64,000 nt of DNA from RGZA01 sp041917755 (GCA_041917755.1 JAYRWY010000007.1:124001-188000); one strand, 5' to 3'. Positions 16,449 to 26,717 are shown, numbered from the stretch's first letter. Notes: generated by a model not told the origin, from the letters alone. Translations and numbers: made by a program.

Positions 16449-19400
16449 ATGGCGAAAAAACCGCAAGCTCCCGCTTCTGCAGGCCAAAACCAAGCCAAAC
16501 CGCAACCGCAACCTCAGCCACAATCTTTGCAAGCGTCGCCGCAATTGCGCAGTGGAATCACTTCCGCGCAAACCGACAGCAATCGCCGCGCGATGGGCGG
16601 TGCGATTATCGATCCACCAAAACCACAAGATGGATTTGCATCATGGCCATTCTGGACCGGCATGGGTTTGACCATCGTTTGGTTTGCTGCGGTGTTTTTT
16701 GCAACGATGAGCGTGAACGCTTCAGGTAGCATCGCTGGCTTACCTGTGACCACACTTGCGCTTGGTATCTCCGGCGTGATTGCGCCTGTTGCATTCCTTT
16801 GGATGATTATCGCTTACTTGCAACGCGCAAGCGATGTGAAGGCAATTACCGAGCCTTTGCGTCGTCAATTGCAAATGGTTTTGGGAACTGGCGCGAATGC
16901 TGAATCCCGCGTGCGCCGTTTCAACGAAGCGCTGGAACGCCAATTGGAATTGCTCCGTCAAGCAGGTGATGGTTCATACGATGTATTGCAAAATGCCGTA
17001 CAGGTTTTGCAAGAAGAAGAACGCGCCATCAACAGCCTTGCTGAACGCAGCGGAAAAGAAATTCAACGCGTTGCTGGTATCGTGCGCGATAACAGCGAAG
17101 TGCTGGAAGATTTGTTGCATGACAACCGTGAACGCTTCAACGATTTGAGCGGAAAAATTGCAGGTCATATTGCAACCCTCGATGACCGCGCTGACCAAGC
17201 TGCGGGTCGCTTGGGTGATATGGTTGATCGTTTGCACATGCTGATTGAACAATTCAAGGCAGCCGCAGACCAAAAGCTTGCCGATGTGGCTGGCGTATCC
17301 GAACAGATTGGACGCCAAGAAAAAACTACCGAAGAATCCGCACGCCGGATGCACGAAACGCTTGAAGCGGCGCGTGTGTCGGCTCAAGAGCTCAGCAATG
17401 TCATGGCGAAGAACCAAGATTTGCTTGATGCATCGGGTCAGCGCTTGATGGCGCGTATGCAAGAAATTGGCGGGCAGATTGAACAATTCGCCAGCATCAG
17501 CGATACCAAGGAAGCGCGCCTTGCGCAAAGTGGTCGCCAGCTCAGCGAAACCATGACCCGCGAAATTGCGGCGCTTGAAGCCCTCACCAACCGTCTTGAA
17601 GCACAGATTATCGCAGCGAACCAGGGTATTGGTTCACGCACCGATGAATTGGAAGCACGTCAAATCAAGCTTGCCGAACAAGCCGGTAATTTGATGCAGA
17701 ATTTGCACAGCACGGTTGTGTTGCTTGATACCACCGCATCTGAAGCATTCCAGAAGTATTCATCCGTGCGCGATGATGTGGCCAACCAAAGCGAACGTGT
17801 TGCCCAGCAATTCAAAACATCCGGTAGTCATTACGATGCCATGGCGCAGCGTCTTGAAGATGTGTCGAAGAATGTAGTAGAGCGCATTGCTACCATCGGC
17901 AGCACGCTGTCAACGCAGGTAGAAAGCATTGCATCAGGTAGTGAACGCGCATCGGCAGCAAGCCAGCAAGCCAGCCAGGGCGTCAGCTATTCTCTGCAAC
18001 AATTGGAAGTTATGGTGGAACGTATTTTTGAAGCCGAGCGTCAGGCCAAGGAAAGCGCAACCAATGTTGTCAGCAGCATGGAGCAAAAGTTCAATGGTCT
18101 GGTAGAACAAACCGATCAGCATGTGGCGAAATTGAATGCCACGCATATTGAACTTGAAGATGTTGGCCAGAAACTGGCCAACCGTGCCCGTGAAGCAGAA
18201 GGCACATGGCAGTCACTGGTTCAATCGGCGAACCAGCAAAACGAAATTCTGCAACAGCAGCTCCGCCAGAAGGTGGATGAAGCGGTTGCCTTGCTCAATG
18301 AAAATGCACAAGCCATTGAAGCCGCCCGCGATAGCATTTATCAGCATGTTGAAGCTGGTCTGTCACGCAGCGGTGAAATGGTGGATGTGCTTGGCAAGCT
18401 TGGTACCGTTACCGAAGCGCCATTCAATGAAGCTGTTGCCAAGATTAAAGTTTGCGTTGATCAAGGTGAAGCCCAGTTGTCACGCTTCTCGGCCAGCTTG
18501 CAAAAGAATGCTGCCGATATTGCCGAGCTTAATGCCCGTCTTTCAACCCAAGGTGAAAGCGCAGGCCATAAGGCTGCTGAAACGCTTGCCGGTCTGGATG
18601 CAGTTGCTGCACGTATGGAAGCCATTCAACATGGCAATATGCAAGCAACCCAAGATGTCTTGTTGCGTCTCAACCACGTTGCCCAACAAGTGCAAAACCG
18701 TATGGGCGATATCAGCAATACCGCTGAAGGCGAACAAAAGCGTCTTGCTGAGACTGTTCGTCAGCTCAGCCTGGATATCAATGGCCTTATTCATGATAGC
18801 CAGACGGCCGATCAGCGCATTCGTATTGCTGCCAGCCTGCTTTCCGAACAAGCCAGCGATGTTCGCAATAAACTTGAATCACAAGCATCGGGAATTGAAA
18901 GCTCACTGGGTCAACTGACCGGCCAGTTTGAAGCGATGTCGCAGCAAATGCGCAGCGCTACCGAAGTTGCCCAATCTCATATTCAAGAAATCGGCAAGCG
19001 TTACAGCGAAATTAGCGAGATGAGCGGTATTGGTCTGGAAGACAAGATCCGCAATCTGGATACGGTTGTCACCGGTGCAGCTGAACGTCTGACCAGTCTT
19101 GGTGAAACCATTGACGGTCGCACGCAGCAACTCACCAGCGTTCATAACCAAATCCATGACAGCACACAGATTTTGGATAGCGCGACGCAGCAGGCATTGG
19201 ATCGTTTGTCGGTATTCACCCATGCGGTGGTTGCTGCCAAGACCAATTCGGGCGACACCGCACAAGAAGTGTATGCGCGCCTGAATGATATTCATGAACA
19301 GTTCAACCGCCAGATTGGCGCTGTTAGCGAAGGTAGCCAAACCATTGCGCATAGCATGCGCGATGCTGTTGCCAACCTTGTTGAACAATCGGTGGGTCTG

Positions 19401-22400
19401 GCTGCTGCATCCCAGCAAGCTGAACAACGTATTGAAAGCCTGGCCGCAACAACCGCTGCCCTGCAACAAGAAGCACAACAAGTTCGCCTGTCGATTGAAG
19501 GTGAAGCCAAGGCGATGCAAACCCGCCTATCTGAAATTCTGTCGCAAATCGAAAGCGCCAGCGTGGGCATGGAACGCAATGCTGTTATCGCATTCGATCG
19601 CACCGAAGGTATGGCCAAGCGCTTTGATGGCATTAGCCAATCGGCATTTGCCCGTTTGGGTGAGGCTGCACAACAAATTGAAACCGTGGCTGATGGTTCG
19701 ATCGCCAAGGTGGAAGCTGTTAACAAGTCGCTGATGGATCAAATGGCAAGCATTACGTTTGCGGGTGAACATCTGGCTGAAGTGGATAGCGAAATTCGTC
19801 GCTCCGCACAGGAAAGCACCGCTTATCTCAACCGCCTGTCCAGTGAAGTAGGTGCAACCGCATCCTTTGCTGCAGATCAGCTGCGTCAACAAATCAATGG
19901 CCTGAAGGCCGAAGCAGAAGGCCTGCTCTCTCGCTTTGATGCGCTGGGCAATGGTCTTGCTAACCAATCCTTGGGCGTATTCGACATCGCCGAAGGTCTG
20001 GAACAAAAGATTATGCGTCTGCGTGATACCGCGATTGCCGCCTATGAAGATGCAAGCAATGCAGGTCAGCGCATTCTGGATTCAACCCGTGAATTCAAGG
20101 ATGAAGTTGCTGAAGCCGTACAAACCATGGCCGCAACTGGCGATGGCTTGCAGCAACGCGGCGAAATGTCGATTGCACAAGTTCACCAGATGGCAGGTCG
20201 TTTTGCTGAAGCAACTCAGCATCTTCGTGAACAATTTGAAGCCCAGGCTGGCCGTTTGGAAGAAGTGGCAGCCAAGGCTCAAGGTCAATTGCAAACCTTT
20301 ACCACCGAAATTAAGAGCGGTGCTGATCAGTTGGATGGCCTTACCCAGAAACTTGCAACATCGGGTAGCGATGTAAATGAAACGCTGGAGAAGACCAACT
20401 TCTTGATGCGCAATGTGGGCGGCCAAATCGACCGCATGAAGACCAGCACGCAGGAAGTTTCCGGCGGATTGCTGCAAAGCATGGCCGATATGATTGCAAC
20501 CTTCGAAAGCGAATTGAAGGGCATGACCGACAATGCAGGTCAAAGCATTGAAGCGCTCAACCACAAGGCGCGTGGTATTAGCGAACAAATGAAGAGCGAA
20601 GCTGAAATCGCTGCAAGCACTATTCTTGAAACCCTCAATGATATGCGCAGCAATGTTGAAGGCAGCTTGAACCAAGTGGTCAGCAAGGCCGGCGAAGTGA
20701 TGAGCAGCGTTCAAGACGAAAGCAGCAAGCTATCTGCCGCGATGACCAAGGAAGTAGAAGATGCATTTGTGAAGGCCAACCAAAATATTGGCGTGATGCA
20801 GCTTGATTTCCGTAGCACCATTGTAGGCATGGTTGAAGTGCTGGTGACCCATTTGCGTCAAATCCAGGAAAATGGTGCGGGCGTGATGGATAGCATCCGC
20901 GCTGGCGCCTCCATGGGTGCTGAACAAGCGATGGAAGTTCTTGCTGATTTGCGTAGCAAGACCGAAGCCGAAGTTCAGGATATGTCCGGTTTTGTGGAAC
21001 GTTGCTTGCGTGATCTGCGTCAAAGCTCTCTGGCGATGAGTCAGGAATTGCGCGGCGACAGCAGCCAGACCCAACGTGACGCAGTCGATGCATTCATCAA
21101 GATGCGTCAACAGGTGGAAGGCGAATTCCAGACCATTTTGACCCGCGCACAAGAATCTGCTGCACAATTGCAAGCCAATTGCGACCTCCTGACCAAGGAT
21201 ATGCGTAAGGCCGTGATTGATGCCGAACGCAACGCTGAACGTATTTCTGAAGAAATGCGCAAGGTTGTGGAAGATACCCAAACCGGTTCAACACAAATGG
21301 CCGAAGATATTCTGGCCGCAGCCCAACAAGCCAAGGATGTGGGTTCACAATTTGGCGTGGTGGCAAACAGCATGCGTTCAGACAGCGCGAAGATTACAGC
21401 AGGGGTTTCGGAAGTGGCACAAAGCCTGTCCACCACCAATACCTTGCTGCAACGTAGCCAAAGCGCATTGTATGATGTTGCGCAGAAGTCCAGCGATGCA
21501 TTGAACGTGTTCAATGACAGCATTATGCACCAAACCCGTAACCTGACGGCTCTGCAGCAAAGCTTTGTGCAGACCGCAGACCACATGGCAACCGCCGATG
21601 AACGCATGACCGTGTTGAAGCATGGCTTCCAAAACGTGCTCAGCGAGATTATGGAACGCCTCAATGGCGGCCTTGTAAATCTTGGCCAACAAATTGTCAG
21701 CGTGAAGCAGGAAGCCCAGCATGCAGCTGAAATCGTAAGCAGCAGCGGCCAAGAAGTGGCAAATCAAAATGTGAACATGACGCAAACCGCCGAAGCCTTG
21801 GCGCTTGCTCTGTCACAGCTTGAAGCTGTCAACCGCACGCTCAGCGCAAATATGCGTGACAGCGCCGTTGAAACCGAACAGCAAGCACGCCAAATCTCGG
21901 CGCTCAGCCAGCAGGTGCAACAACAAGTGTCGACGCTTGAAAATGCAGCCCAAGCTGCTGCGCATCAAAGTGTGGCGGTAAGCCAAGCGCTTGATACACC
22001 ACTCAGCCGTTTTGAAACGCTGAATGAACGTATGGACAAGACCTTGAACCTCACCGTGATGGTGGGCGATAAGATTACCGGCCAACTTGGCGGCATTACG
22101 CGTGAAATGGAACGTGCATTGCATGACCTTGCAGAAGGTACGCAACGCGCAGGTGGTATCATTAAGGACACGACCCAATCGTTCAAAGAAGCCCGCGATG
22201 AAGCAGCAGAAGAAATGTTGAGCCGTTTGCGCGATTTAACCCGCAAGAACGAAGCCAATGCCATTGCGCAAAACGCACAATTGCGCATGCAGCAAGCTCA
22301 GCTTCAAGCACAGCAAGTTGCGCAATACCAAGCACCAGCTCCGCAACCTGCACCGCAACCAGCTGCACAATATGCCGCGCCAAGCTTTACGGCTCCAAGC

Positions 22401-22616
22401 TACACGCCGCCAAGCTTTACAGCGCCCGGTATTACTGCGCCAAGCCCGTTGCAAACCTTTGTTCAACCACAACCGGTTAAGCAAACTCCAGCAGCTGCCA
22501 AGAAGCAGGACAGCGATCTGATTAACTCCCTGACCCAAATCATCCAACAGCTTGAAGAAACTGCTGGAACCAATTCATTTGGCGGCGTGGACGTTAAGCA
22601 GAAGAAGTCTGTTTAA
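16449..22616 (+). CDS. Giant membrane-anchored coiled-coil protein (TipN-like architecture)
   Basis: The 2055-residue protein has a Pro/Gln-rich cytoplasmic head (1-64) and two transmembrane helices (about 66-88 and 99-124). A nearly unbroken Gln/Glu/Ala-rich coiled coil runs to about residue 1945, with no enzymatic motif visible. Then comes a Pro/Ala/Gln linker with repeated PSFTAPSY-like units (about 1955-2010) and a short conserved-looking helical end (DSDLINSLTQIIQQLEETAG). Two N-terminal membrane helices followed by a long cytoplasmic coiled coil is the layout of Caulobacter TipN, a pole-marking protein of about 890 residues; this one is over twice as long. I infer a structural or polarity role at the membrane, not proven homology. 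The stop is three bases before cysQ. Confidence 0.8.
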   Translation: MAKKPQAPASAGQNQAKPQPQPQPQSLQASPQLRSGITSAQTDSNRRAMGGAIIDPPKPQDGFASWPFWTGMGLTIVWFAAVFFATMSVNASGSIAGLPVTTLALGISGVIAPVAFLWMIIAYLQRASDVKAITEPLRRQLQMVLGTGANAESRVRRFNEALERQLELLRQAGDGSYDVLQNAVQVLQEEERAINSLAERSGKEIQRVAGIVRDNSEVLEDLLHDNRERFNDLSGKIAGHIATLDDRADQAAGRLGDMVDRLHMLIEQFKAAADQKLADVAGVSEQIGRQEKTTEESARRMHETLEAARVSAQELSNVMAKNQDLLDASGQRLMARMQEIGGQIEQFASISDTKEARLAQSGRQLSETMTREIAALEALTNRLEAQIIAANQGIGSRTDELEARQIKLAEQAGNLMQNLHSTVVLLDTTASEAFQKYSSVRDDVANQSERVAQQFKTSGSHYDAMAQRLEDVSKNVVERIATIGSTLSTQVESIASGSERASAASQQASQGVSYSLQQLEVMVERIFEAERQAKESATNVVSSMEQKFNGLVEQTDQHVAKLNATHIELEDVGQKLANRAREAEGTWQSLVQSANQQNEILQQQLRQKVDEAVALLNENAQAIEAARDSIYQHVEAGLSRSGEMVDVLGKLGTVTEAPFNEAVAKIKVCVDQGEAQLSRFSASLQKNAADIAELNARLSTQGESAGHKAAETLAGLDAVAARMEAIQHGNMQATQDVLLRLNHVAQQVQNRMGDISNTAEGEQKRLAETVRQLSLDINGLIHDSQTADQRIRIAASLLSEQASDVRNKLESQASGIESSLGQLTGQFEAMSQQMRSATEVAQSHIQEIGKRYSEISEMSGIGLEDKIRNLDTVVTGAAERLTSLGETIDGRTQQLTSVHNQIHDSTQILDSATQQALDRLSVFTHAVVAAKTNSGDTAQEVYARLNDIHEQFNRQIGAVSEGSQTIAHSMRDAVANLVEQSVGLAAASQQAEQRIESLAATTAALQQEAQQVRLSIEGEAKAMQTRLSEILSQIESASVGMERNAVIAFDRTEGMAKRFDGISQSAFARLGEAAQQIETVADGSIAKVEAVNKSLMDQMASITFAGEHLAEVDSEIRRSAQESTAYLNRLSSEVGATASFAADQLRQQINGLKAEAEGLLSRFDALGNGLANQSLGVFDIAEGLEQKIMRLRDTAIAAYEDASNAGQRILDSTREFKDEVAEAVQTMAATGDGLQQRGEMSIAQVHQMAGRFAEATQHLREQFEAQAGRLEEVAAKAQGQLQTFTTEIKSGADQLDGLTQKLATSGSDVNETLEKTNFLMRNVGGQIDRMKTSTQEVSGGLLQSMADMIATFESELKGMTDNAGQSIEALNHKARGISEQMKSEAEIAASTILETLNDMRSNVEGSLNQVVSKAGEVMSSVQDESSKLSAAMTKEVEDAFVKANQNIGVMQLDFRSTIVGMVEVLVTHLRQIQENGAGVMDSIRAGASMGAEQAMEVLADLRSKTEAEVQDMSGFVERCLRDLRQSSLAMSQELRGDSSQTQRDAVDAFIKMRQQVEGEFQTILTRAQESAAQLQANCDLLTKDMRKAVIDAERNAERISEEMRKVVEDTQTGSTQMAEDILAAAQQAKDVGSQFGVVANSMRSDSAKITAGVSEVAQSLSTTNTLLQRSQSALYDVAQKSSDALNVFNDSIMHQTRNLTALQQSFVQTADHMATADERMTVLKHGFQNVLSEIMERLNGGLVNLGQQIVSVKQEAQHAAEIVSSSGQEVANQNVNMTQTAEALALALSQLEAVNRTLSANMRDSAVETEQQARQISALSQQVQQQVSTLENAAQAAAHQSVAVSQALDTPLSRFETLNERMDKTLNLTVMVGDKITGQLGGITREMERALHDLAEGTQRAGGIIKDTTQSFKEARDEAAEEMLSRLRDLTRKNEANAIAQNAQLRMQQAQLQAQQVAQYQAPAPQPAPQPAAQYAAPSFTAPSYTPPSFTAPGITAPSPLQTFVQPQPVKQTPAAAKKQDSDLINSLTQIIQQLEETAGTNSFGGVDVKQKKSV

Positions 22617-22619
22617 GCC

Positions 22620-23399
22620 GTGCCATTTCATCTCACGGATGTACGTGCGCTCGTGCAATTGGCACGCAGCGCAGGTCACATCATCCTGAGAATTCGCGAC
22701 GAACATATCACCGGAAAATCTGCCTATGGCCTGCAACAAAAGGGTGATGGATCACCTGTGACAGCGGCGGATTTGGCTTCGCAAGAACATATACTGGAAG
22801 GGTTAGAAAACCTTGGATTACAGCATCCAGTAGTTGCCGAAGAATCCGATGCCAATCCCGAGCAAGTTACATCTGGTGGTTATTATTTAATAGATCCGTT
22901 GGATGGCACGCGCCCCTTTGTGGAAGGGAGCGATGAATTCACCGTCAATATCGGGTTTGTGCAGCAGGGCAAACCGGTGATGGGTGTGCTGCATAGTCCT
23001 GTGCTGGGCGATACCTACTATACCGATGGTAAGAAGGCCTATTACCTGAGTGCAGGCGAGCAGGAGCATATTATCGAGGCACGCCATTTACCACTTCATG
23101 GCGCGGATGTGATTGTAAACCGCACGGAAGATTGGTCCGGGCGGCTTAGAAACTATCTGGCGACGCATGATATTGCATCAACCACGCAGCAATCCAGCGC
23201 GCGTAAACTCGGCCTTATTGCGCATGGCAAATTTGACATGTATCCGCGTTTTGGCCCGACTTATGAGTGGGATATTGCTGCGGGCGATGCGATTTTACGC
23301 GCTGCAGGCGGCAGTGTAAAAACCATGGATGGTCAGGATTTGGCCTATGGCAAGCCGACTTATAAAAATCCGCCATTTATCGCAAGAGGTAAATTTTAA
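22620..23399 (+). CDS. cysQ: 3'(2'),5'-bisphosphate nucleotidase CysQ
   Basis: CysQ removes the 3'-phosphate of PAP/PAPS, a by-product of sulfate assimilation, and belongs to the inositol-monophosphatase fold. In the 259-residue product the metal site is visible as Glu74-Glu75 (VVAEES) and DPLDGTRPFVEGSDEFTVNI from residue 92. In CysQ the last part reads GEFTVNI; the second site is YEWDIAAGDAILRAAGG near 215-230. HisN/SuhB-type phosphatases lack the EFTVNI element. Start is GTG 22620, three bases after the upstream stop, suggesting translational coupling to the giant coiled-coil gene; no ATG is available nearby. Confidence 0.88.
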   Translation: MPFHLTDVRALVQLARSAGHIILRIRDEHITGKSAYGLQQKGDGSPVTAADLASQEHILEGLENLGLQHPVVAEESDANPEQVTSGGYYLIDPLDGTRPFVEGSDEFTVNIGFVQQGKPVMGVLHSPVLGDTYYTDGKKAYYLSAGEQEHIIEARHLPLHGADVIVNRTEDWSGRLRNYLATHDIASTTQQSSARKLGLIAHGKFDMYPRFGPTYEWDIAAGDAILRAAGGSVKTMDGQDLAYGKPTYKNPPFIARGKF

Positions 23400-23440
23400 G
23401 TTTGCACGACTGCTCTGCGCTTCGCGCAACCGCGACTGTG

Positions 23441-24271
23441 CTAATCCTGTTTAGTTGGACAGAAAAAAGTGGAGCGGCCGCCTTGGGTGATGCGCAACAC
23501 TTTTTTGGATTTGCAGGTACAACCTTTGCACGGCTCACCTTCACGCCCATAGACAGCAAATTCATGCTGGAAATAGCCAAGCTCTCCATCGGCCTGCACA
23601 TAATCCCGAAGGCTTGATCCGCCCTTGGCAATGGCACGTTTCAGAACGGATTTAATTGCCGCAACCAATGCCGCACATTCATCCAATGATAAGCTATGCG
23701 ATGGGCGCTGCGGATGAATATGCGATGCGAATAATGCCTCGCAGGCATAAATATTGCCCACGCCCACTACCACCTGTTGATCCATGATGGCTAGTTTGAC
23801 GGCAACTTTTTTGGATTTGAGTTTAGCGTGCAATGCCGCGCCTGAAAATGTGGTATCCAATGGCTCAACGCCTAGATGCTTTAGTAATTTATGCTGATGC
23901 ACCTTATCGCTATCCACGACATCCATCATTCCGAAACGGCGTGGATCATTGAATTTGATTTGGTGGTGGGCGCTGGTTTGAAATATCACATGATCATGTT
24001 TTTGTAGCTCGGACGCGCCATCATCAATCACCATGCGACCTGACATGCCCAGATGCACGATCAGCGTTTTATTGCCGGTAAACGAAATAAGGATGTATTT
24101 TGCGCGGCGTGACAGGCCGGTAATTTTCTTCCCTCGCAGCGTTGTATCCATGGATTTGGGGAGCGCAAAGCGCAGGTTTTTGCGCCGCATTTCAATTGAC
24201 GTGAAATGACGACCCATTAACACCGCGGATAGGCCGCGCATCACGGTTTCTACTTCGGGAAGTTCAGGCAT
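23441..24271 (-). CDS. mutM: Formamidopyrimidine-DNA glycosylase (Fpg/MutM)
   Basis: MutM excises 8-oxoguanine and formamidopyrimidines. The 276-residue product begins MPELPEVETVMRGL with the catalytic Pro2 and Glu3. It has the Lys of the beta-hairpin (VHLGMSGRM region), the H2TH domain (VVGVGNIYACEALF) and a C-terminal zinc finger with the DNA-binding GGRSTFFCP. The finger is unusual: EPCKGCTCKSKK has three Cys at its start but the end reads CPTKQD instead of the usual CPxCQ. The fourth canonical Cys is therefore Lys. MutM is often next to ubiE; here one small gene separates the divergent pair. Confidence 0.95.
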   Translation of the reverse strand: MPELPEVETVMRGLSAVLMGRHFTSIEMRRKNLRFALPKSMDTTLRGKKITGLSRRAKYILISFTGNKTLIVHLGMSGRMVIDDGASELQKHDHVIFQTSAHHQIKFNDPRRFGMMDVVDSDKVHQHKLLKHLGVEPLDTTFSGAALHAKLKSKKVAVKLAIMDQQVVVGVGNIYACEALFASHIHPQRPSHSLSLDECAALVAAIKSVLKRAIAKGGSSLRDYVQADGELGYFQHEFAVYGREGEPCKGCTCKSKKVLRITQGGRSTFFCPTKQD

Positions 24272-24331
24272 TACAAAACAGCACTACGTTATAAGACGTG
24301 CGCAGTTTATCGCATTGGCGGTAGAATGCAA

Positions 24332-24778
24332 TTAGTCGCCGTGGTTGTGCTGACGTGGTTTTGGCTTAGCGACACGATTTAGAATGCGTTGCCCCATGCC
24401 AAGTGAGCGAACAATTTCTGCGTGAGGCGTCCATGTCTCATCGACATCAGGGGCGCTGCGATGTGAAGGCTTTGCGTGTTGAAAGCTAAACAGGCTGGCC
24501 AGATAGTTGCGCAGGGCAATGGCAATGCCATAACGTTTATCGACATCTTTTTCATAACTATGATCGGCGTGATGTGCGTGTTCGCTGGCTGTATGTGTTT
24601 GCGTTAAGTGAACATGTTGGAAGCCAGCATTTGGCAGGGTTACTTCTTCCCTAGCATATTCAAATAGACCGCATACTGCTCTGGCGCTACGGCTTAATAC
24701 TTCGCCGGAGGCTTCTAGAAAGGAGCTTACTAACCCTTGTTCTGCTGGGTCTGCCCCGAGTGTTAATGCGTAAGACAT
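24332..24778 (-). CDS. Hypothetical protein, His-rich
   Basis: No family recognised. The 148-residue soluble product contains a His-rich stretch (TASEHAHHADHSY, residues about 63-75) and ends HNHGD, which might bind metal. It lies divergently from ubiE with 63 bases between starts and upstream of mutM on the same strand. Confidence that it is a gene is moderate. Confidence 0.5.
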   Translation of the reverse strand: MSYALTLGADPAEQGLVSSFLEASGEVLSRSARAVCGLFEYAREEVTLPNAGFQHVHLTQTHTASEHAHHADHSYEKDVDKRYGIAIALRNYLASLFSFQHAKPSHRSAPDVDETWTPHAEIVRSLGMGQRILNRVAKPKPRQHNHGD

Positions 24779-24841
24779 TTTTCCCTCTATGCTGAAAACA
24801 TTCTATCAGCTAACAATACTTTCACCAAATGAGAGAGTGTT

Positions 24842-25669
24842 ATGGTTAAAACAGCGCGCAAAACTAAGGTTAAATCCAACGATAACAACGCAGCAAAACA
24901 TGCTGAGCGTGATGGCGTCACGCAAGCCGGATTTGGATTTAAACCAACCGCCCCCGAGACGCGCACCAAATTAGTGCGCGAAGTATTTGAAAGTGTCGCG
25001 CCAAAATACGACATCATGAATGATATCATGTCGCTGGGTATTCACCGCGTGTGGAAAGCGGATTTTGTGCGTGATGTAGCGCCAAGACCGAATGAAGCGA
25101 TTTTGGATTTGGCAGGCGGTACAGGTGATATTGCGTTTTTGATGGAGAAGGCACGTAGCCGAATTCTGCCCTCGCAAACCAACATCACCATTTGCGATAT
25201 CAACCCCGCCATGCTGGATGTAGGCAAGCAGCGTGCAATTGATAAAGGATTGCACGGTAAGTTCAGATGGGTGGAAGGTAATGCTGAAAGCCTACCATTT
25301 GATGATAACAGCTTTAACGCGGTGACCATTGCATTTGGCCTGCGTAATGTGACGCATCTTTCAAAGGCATTGGCGGATATTTTGCGTGTATTGAAGCCGG
25401 GCGGACGTTTTTATTGTTTGGAATTCAGCCATATTCCCGTGCCGCTACTGCAAAAAATATATGACAAATATTCATTCGGCTTTTTGCCATGGGCAGGTGA
25501 AAAAGTGGCGGGTGACCGCGCGGCCTATCAATATCTGGCCGAAAGCATTCGGGCGTTTCCCGACCAGCCATCCCTGGTAAAATTAATGCAGCAGGCAGGC
25601 TATAGCGGCGTGCGTTATCGCAATTTAAGCCTTGGCATTGCGGCTATTCACAGTGGTTTTAAGCGTTAA
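24842..25669 (+). CDS. ubiE: Ubiquinone/menaquinone biosynthesis C-methyltransferase UbiE
   Basis: UbiE/COQ5 methylates the benzoquinol ring in ubiquinone synthesis (and the naphthoquinol in menaquinone synthesis). The 275-residue product has the family opening VFESVAPKYDIMNDIMSLGI, SAM motif I LDLAGGTGDIAFL, the signature AFGLRNVTH, and the end motif LSLGIAAIHSGFK. A basic N-terminal extension of about 35 residues precedes the core. In many alphaproteobacteria mutM-ubiE-ubiB are adjacent; here ubiB does not follow. Confidence 0.96.
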   Translation: MVKTARKTKVKSNDNNAAKHAERDGVTQAGFGFKPTAPETRTKLVREVFESVAPKYDIMNDIMSLGIHRVWKADFVRDVAPRPNEAILDLAGGTGDIAFLMEKARSRILPSQTNITICDINPAMLDVGKQRAIDKGLHGKFRWVEGNAESLPFDDNSFNAVTIAFGLRNVTHLSKALADILRVLKPGGRFYCLEFSHIPVPLLQKIYDKYSFGFLPWAGEKVAGDRAAYQYLAESIRAFPDQPSLVKLMQQAGYSGVRYRNLSLGIAAIHSGFKR

Positions 25670-25756
25670 TTGGCGCGCTGATTTTTTTTGTTTTTCTTTC
25701 AAACAGTGCTGCGCTAGGTTGCGCCACCTATTTTTTAAGAATATTTCGAGAGACCG

Positions 25757-26674
25757 ATGTTTAATTATGATGTTGGCACATCTGTGGTGCCGTTTACTTA
25801 TTCTGGAGCGCCGCAAGCCCCAGGAATGTTCACAATAGCAAAGCAAGCCTTTAAACGTGGTGCCGCGCGTGTAGGTACACAGGCACTGCTCTATGCTGGC
25901 AAACACAAGTTAAATCTTGCTATCTGGAGTGTATTGGCCACCACCGTATTGAGTATTGCGGGATACAACACAGTGACGGCACCCAATACCGCCAGCAAGC
26001 TTGCTGGAATTGAAGCGGAGATTGACGCGCAAGCCGCACAAATAAATGCATCGATTGCGCAGCGTACAGCCAGATATGAACAGGTCGTGCGTACCTTTGA
26101 GCCAGGCTTTGATCTTGCTGCTTGGAACGCAACACGACCAGCAGGGCAAACGCAAACCATAACCCTGGCGTTTAGTGCTCCAGTTATCTCTGCTGACGCT
26201 CCGGTTGCAAAAGTGCAACCTGTTGGTCAGGTTGTGGATGCAGCGCATGTGGAGCGAGTTTTAGGGAAACATCCATTGGTTGCACGTTTTGCAAAGGCAC
26301 AGCAAACTTGCCCTGCTGTTGTTGCCAATATGCAAATGAGCGATTCATGCATGGTCATCATGAACCCGCTGTATCGCCAATTGGCAGATGAAGCAGCTGC
26401 GCGCGCGTTGCAAGATTCCAAGCGGATTGTGGCGCAAGCAGTGCAAAAAAATCTTGTCATAAGCTCTGCCAAGGCCGGCAATTCAAAATCGGTGGAACGA
26501 GTGAGCTCACCCGCAACTAAATTGCTTAAAATCAAGCAACCTAGGCAGCATGCCGCAAGCCGCCCCGTTCGGCATGCCCAAGCCAAGTCCAAGCCCAAAG
26601 TGGATACATTTACCGCCCAGCGGCCTGATTTCGCTTCGCAAATCTGGAGCATATTGGAGTATAATCGCGGTTAA
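25757..26674 (+). CDS. Hypothetical membrane protein with long periplasmic part
   Basis: No family recognised. The 305-residue product has one membrane helix at about 53-70 (LNLAIWSVLATTVLSIAGYN), then a helical stretch, a region with two Cys pairs of interest (TCPAVVANMQMSDSCMVIM, about 186-203) and a very basic Lys/Arg/Ala tail from about 250. It is probably inner-membrane bound with the larger part outside the cytoplasm, judging from the Cys pair. It lies alone between ubiE and ffh. Confidence 0.55.
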   Translation: MFNYDVGTSVVPFTYSGAPQAPGMFTIAKQAFKRGAARVGTQALLYAGKHKLNLAIWSVLATTVLSIAGYNTVTAPNTASKLAGIEAEIDAQAAQINASIAQRTARYEQVVRTFEPGFDLAAWNATRPAGQTQTITLAFSAPVISADAPVAKVQPVGQVVDAAHVERVLGKHPLVARFAKAQQTCPAVVANMQMSDSCMVIMNPLYRQLADEAAARALQDSKRIVAQAVQKNLVISSAKAGNSKSVERVSSPATKLLKIKQPRQHAASRPVRHAQAKSKPKVDTFTAQRPDFASQIWSILEYNRG

Positions 26675-26717
26675 GGCGCTCTAAGGAGCCTTAAACGTTA
26701 ATATTTAAGGGCTTTGC

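Noticed and set aside
18136..18918. Long alternative frames (up to 260 codons) inside the giant coiled-coil gene
   Set aside because: They come from the repetitive codon use of the coiled coil; the main frame is continuous and coherent.
25669..25690. Terminator after ubiE
   Set aside because: A T-run is present but the stem AGCG/CGCT is only 4 bp.
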